A stretch of 64,000 nucleotides of DNA from Arthrobacter sp. ES3-54 (GTDB lineage Bacteria; Actinomycetota; Actinomycetes; Actinomycetales; Micrococcaceae): positions 62,001 through 126,000 of the forward strand of contig NZ_JAQFIF010000005.1 of assembly GCF_029504395.1 (NCBI RefSeq), in the 5' to 3' direction. This document shows positions 62,355-64,000 of the stretch, piece after piece. The notes below the pieces were generated by a model, which saw only the letters and a list, made by a program, of their open reading frames with translations, did no database searches and was not told the DNA's origin. The first letter of the stretch is position 1. Each line of letters opens with the position of its first letter. The position numbers and the translations under genes are program-made.

Positions 62355-63836
62355 GTGGAAAACGTGGAGTGGACCGCGTGGTTCGACGCGCCGGAGTACG
62401 AGTTCGCCCGGCAGGTGCTGCAGCGCACCACCGCCACCCTCTACTTCGTGGCGTTCCTCTCCTCGCTCAACCAGTTCCCGGCCCTCCTCGGCGAGCGCGG
62501 CCTGCTGCCGGTGCCGGAGTATCTCGAAGGCTTCAACCGCCTGGGCCGGCCCAGCCTGTTCCGCTGGCGCTACTCGGACCGGATGCTGCGGACGGTCTGC
62601 TGGAGCGGCATGGCCATCGCCGCCACACTCATCGCCGGGCTGCCCCAGCTCGGGCCGCCCTGGGTTCCGCTCATCGCGTTCCTGGCCCTGTGGCTGTTGT
62701 ACATGTCGATCGTGAACGTGGGGCAGACGTTTTATGGCTTCGGCTGGGAGATGCTCCTGCTGGAGGCCGGGTTCACGGTGGCGTTCCTTGGCTCGGACCA
62801 GACTCCCCCGCCCAGGCCCATCCTGATCCTGCTGGTCTGGCTGGTGTTCCGGCTGGAGTTCGGCGCCGGCCTGATCAAGATCCGGGGCGGACAGGAGTGG
62901 CGGGACCTGACGGCCTTGTACTACCACCATGAGACCCAGCCCATGCCGGGGCCGCTGAGCCGGCAGGCCCATCTGCTCCCCAAGGCCTGGCACCGGCTGG
63001 AGGTCCTGGGCAACCACTTCGCCCAACTGGTGGTGCCGTTCTTCCTCTTTGCCCCGCAGCCCCTGGCCAGCGCCGCCGCCGGGATCATCATCTTCACCCA
63101 GCTGTGGCTGGTGGCGAGTGGAAATTTCGCCTGGCTTAACTGGATGGCGATCATCCTGGCCTTCGCGGCGGTCACCGAGCCCGTGGCGCACGCCGTGCTT
63201 CCGGCAATCCCGCTCGACTGGCACGCCGCGTCCGCGTCCGCAGGGGCCGGGGCCGGCAGCCAGGCGCCGGTCCCGTGGCTGGTGGTGGTCCTGGTCGCCA
63301 CCGTGCTGCTCGCGGTGCTCAGCTACCGGCCCATCGAGAATCTCTTTTCCCACCATCAGCTGATGAACGCTTCTTTCAACCGCTGGCAGCTGGTGAACAC
63401 CTACGGTGCGTTCGGCACGGTCACGAAGCGGCGGATCGAGATCGTGGTGGAGGGGACCCTGGACGCGGAACCCGGGGAGGACGCGGACTGGCGGGAGTAT
63501 GGGTTCAAGGGCAAGCCGGGAGACGTCCGGCGCATCCCGCGCCAGTTCGCCCCGTACCACCTGCGGCTTGACTGGCTGATGTGGTTCCTGCCGCTGCGTA
63601 CCGTGCACGAGGAGTGGTTCTACGCGTTCCTGGCCAAGCTGCTGGCCGCGGACCGGCCCACGCTGCGGCTGCTGCGCCATGACCCGTTCGACGGCGAACG
63701 GCCCCACTGGGTGCGTGCCAGCAGCTACCTCTACCGCTTCTCCACCCGGGCCGAGTTCCGTGCGACGGGCCAGCGCTGGATCCGGACGCCGCTGTATGTC
63801 GCCATCCCGCCTTCGCGCCTGCCGCCGGGGGCTTGA
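62355..63836 (+). CDS. Lipase maturation factor-like membrane protein
   Basis: The 493-residue polytopic protein begins VENVEWTAWFDAPEYEFARQ and has many hydrophobic segments, with QTFYGFGWEMLLLEAGFTV and LEFGAGLIKIRGGQEW, typical of LMF1-like proteins. A C-terminal soluble part (about residues 370-493) contains LRLDWLMWFLPLRTVHEEWF. LMF1 assists lipase folding in vertebrates; the bacterial role is not established. GTG 62355 has GGAGG 6 nt upstream. It is divergent from dxr. Confidence 0.9.
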   Translation: MENVEWTAWFDAPEYEFARQVLQRTTATLYFVAFLSSLNQFPALLGERGLLPVPEYLEGFNRLGRPSLFRWRYSDRMLRTVCWSGMAIAATLIAGLPQLGPPWVPLIAFLALWLLYMSIVNVGQTFYGFGWEMLLLEAGFTVAFLGSDQTPPPRPILILLVWLVFRLEFGAGLIKIRGGQEWRDLTALYYHHETQPMPGPLSRQAHLLPKAWHRLEVLGNHFAQLVVPFFLFAPQPLASAAAGIIIFTQLWLVASGNFAWLNWMAIILAFAAVTEPVAHAVLPAIPLDWHAASASAGAGAGSQAPVPWLVVVLVATVLLAVLSYRPIENLFSHHQLMNASFNRWQLVNTYGAFGTVTKRRIEIVVEGTLDAEPGEDADWREYGFKGKPGDVRRIPRQFAPYHLRLDWLMWFLPLRTVHEEWFYAFLAKLLAADRPTLRLLRHDPFDGERPHWVRASSYLYRFSTRAEFRATGQRWIRTPLYVAIPPSRLPPGA

Positions 63837-63897
63837 CGCCGCGTCCCGGGCGGGCCGGCCCCAGCGCCAGCCGGTGCGTTCTCGCGCGGCCGTAGGA

Positions 63898-63938
63898 CGC
63901 AGATGGCCGGAATGGGGTCACCATTCCGGCCGTCTGCG
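63898..63938. terminator. Bidirectional terminator after the LMF-like gene
   Basis: CGCAGATGGCCGGAATGG pairs with CCATTCCGGCCGTCTGCG across a 5-nt loop, with one G-T pair. It lies between convergent coding regions. Confidence 0.8.
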
Positions 63939-63958
63939 GCAATCGGGCAAGCCCGCGC

Positions 63959-64000
63959 CTAGACGGACACCTTGTCCCGGGCCGGCGCGGCCTCCACCGC
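63959..64000 (-). CDS. Partial reading frame at the window edge (C-terminus)
   Basis: The minus-strand frame from the window edge ends in AVEAAPARDKVSV and a TAG stop. Its position, convergent with the LMF-like gene and just beyond a terminator, makes a real gene end plausible. Too little is visible to name it. Confidence 0.35.
   Translation of the reverse strand, partial: AVEAAPARDKVSV

Noticed and set aside
62055..63707. A 550-codon minus-strand open frame opposite the LMF-like gene
   Set aside because: It overlaps a recognisable membrane protein on the plus strand and dxr on its own strand, and its own sequence is Arg/Gln/His-rich and unlike any family.

Overview
The window is high-GC actinobacterial DNA. 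Gene content and order point to the Micrococcaceae, most likely Arthrobacter or Pseudarthrobacter. This rests on recognised gene order (recX-recA-DUF3046-clgR-cinA-pgsA-ftsK; rimP-nusA-ylxR-infB-rbfA; dxr-rseP-ispG-GNAT-proS), LexA boxes of the actinobacterial type and many apparently leaderless genes. No database search was possible. It is a chromosomal core region with small accessory inserts. I saw no insertion sequence, prophage, CRISPR array, rRNA or tRNA.

Layout. (1) 1-14.4 kb, mostly minus strand: recombination and SOS genes (recX partial, recA), a MarR regulator, the ClgR proteolysis regulator, cinA, pgsA, ftsK, RNase J, then dapA and dapB (lysine/diaminopimelate). Between the dap genes lie a nitrilase-family hydrolase, a LexA-boxed short gene resembling the N-terminus of DUF222/HNH proteins, a DUF418-like membrane protein and a TPR-like membrane protein. 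(2) 14.5-15.3 kb: a leaderless HTH gene followed by a stand-alone Clp N-domain protein. (3) 15.3-23.7 kb: a molybdenum-cofactor island (moaE, mog, moaC, moeA, moaA, moaD) around a membrane-anchored sulfite-oxidase-like molybdoenzyme that overlaps its own two-component system. (4) 24-48 kb: an M16 peptidase, pnp, rpsO, a kynU-kynA insert, ribF, accessory genes (DUF937, lipoprotein, DUF222/HNH nuclease, Nudix), truB, an aminotransferase, a zinc-ribbon thioredoxin, rbfA, infB, ylxR, nusA and rimP. (5) 48-64 kb: a DUF4439 protein, a VIT/CCC1 transporter, a phosphotransferase, a PLP decarboxylase, a TSUP permease, proS, a GNAT, ispG, an accessory trio (YciI, membrane protein, SatD-like regulator), rseP, dxr and a lipase-maturation-factor-like protein.

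How the genes work together. Most core genes serve information processing: translation initiation (infB, rbfA, rimP, nusA), RNA maturation and decay (truB, rnj, pnp) and the SOS response (recA, recX, LexA boxes). Others serve the isoprenoid (dxr, ispG), cell-wall/lysine (dapA, dapB) and flavin (ribF) pathways. The Moco island makes a cofactor and contains one enzyme likely to use it, plus a sensor-regulator pair that may control it.

The most unusual features are structural. Tandem 15-bp in-frame minisatellites occur in four unrelated genes. Short tandem duplications span the stop codon of three genes and the start region of two more. A 195-bp element with perfect 22-bp inverted ends and a central cruciform lies between infB and rbfA. 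A LexA box fills the -35/-10 spacer of the DUF222 remnant. An ECF-type promoter precedes clgR. About fifteen genes show a TANNNT hexamer 6-7 nt before the start codon, indicating leaderless mRNAs.
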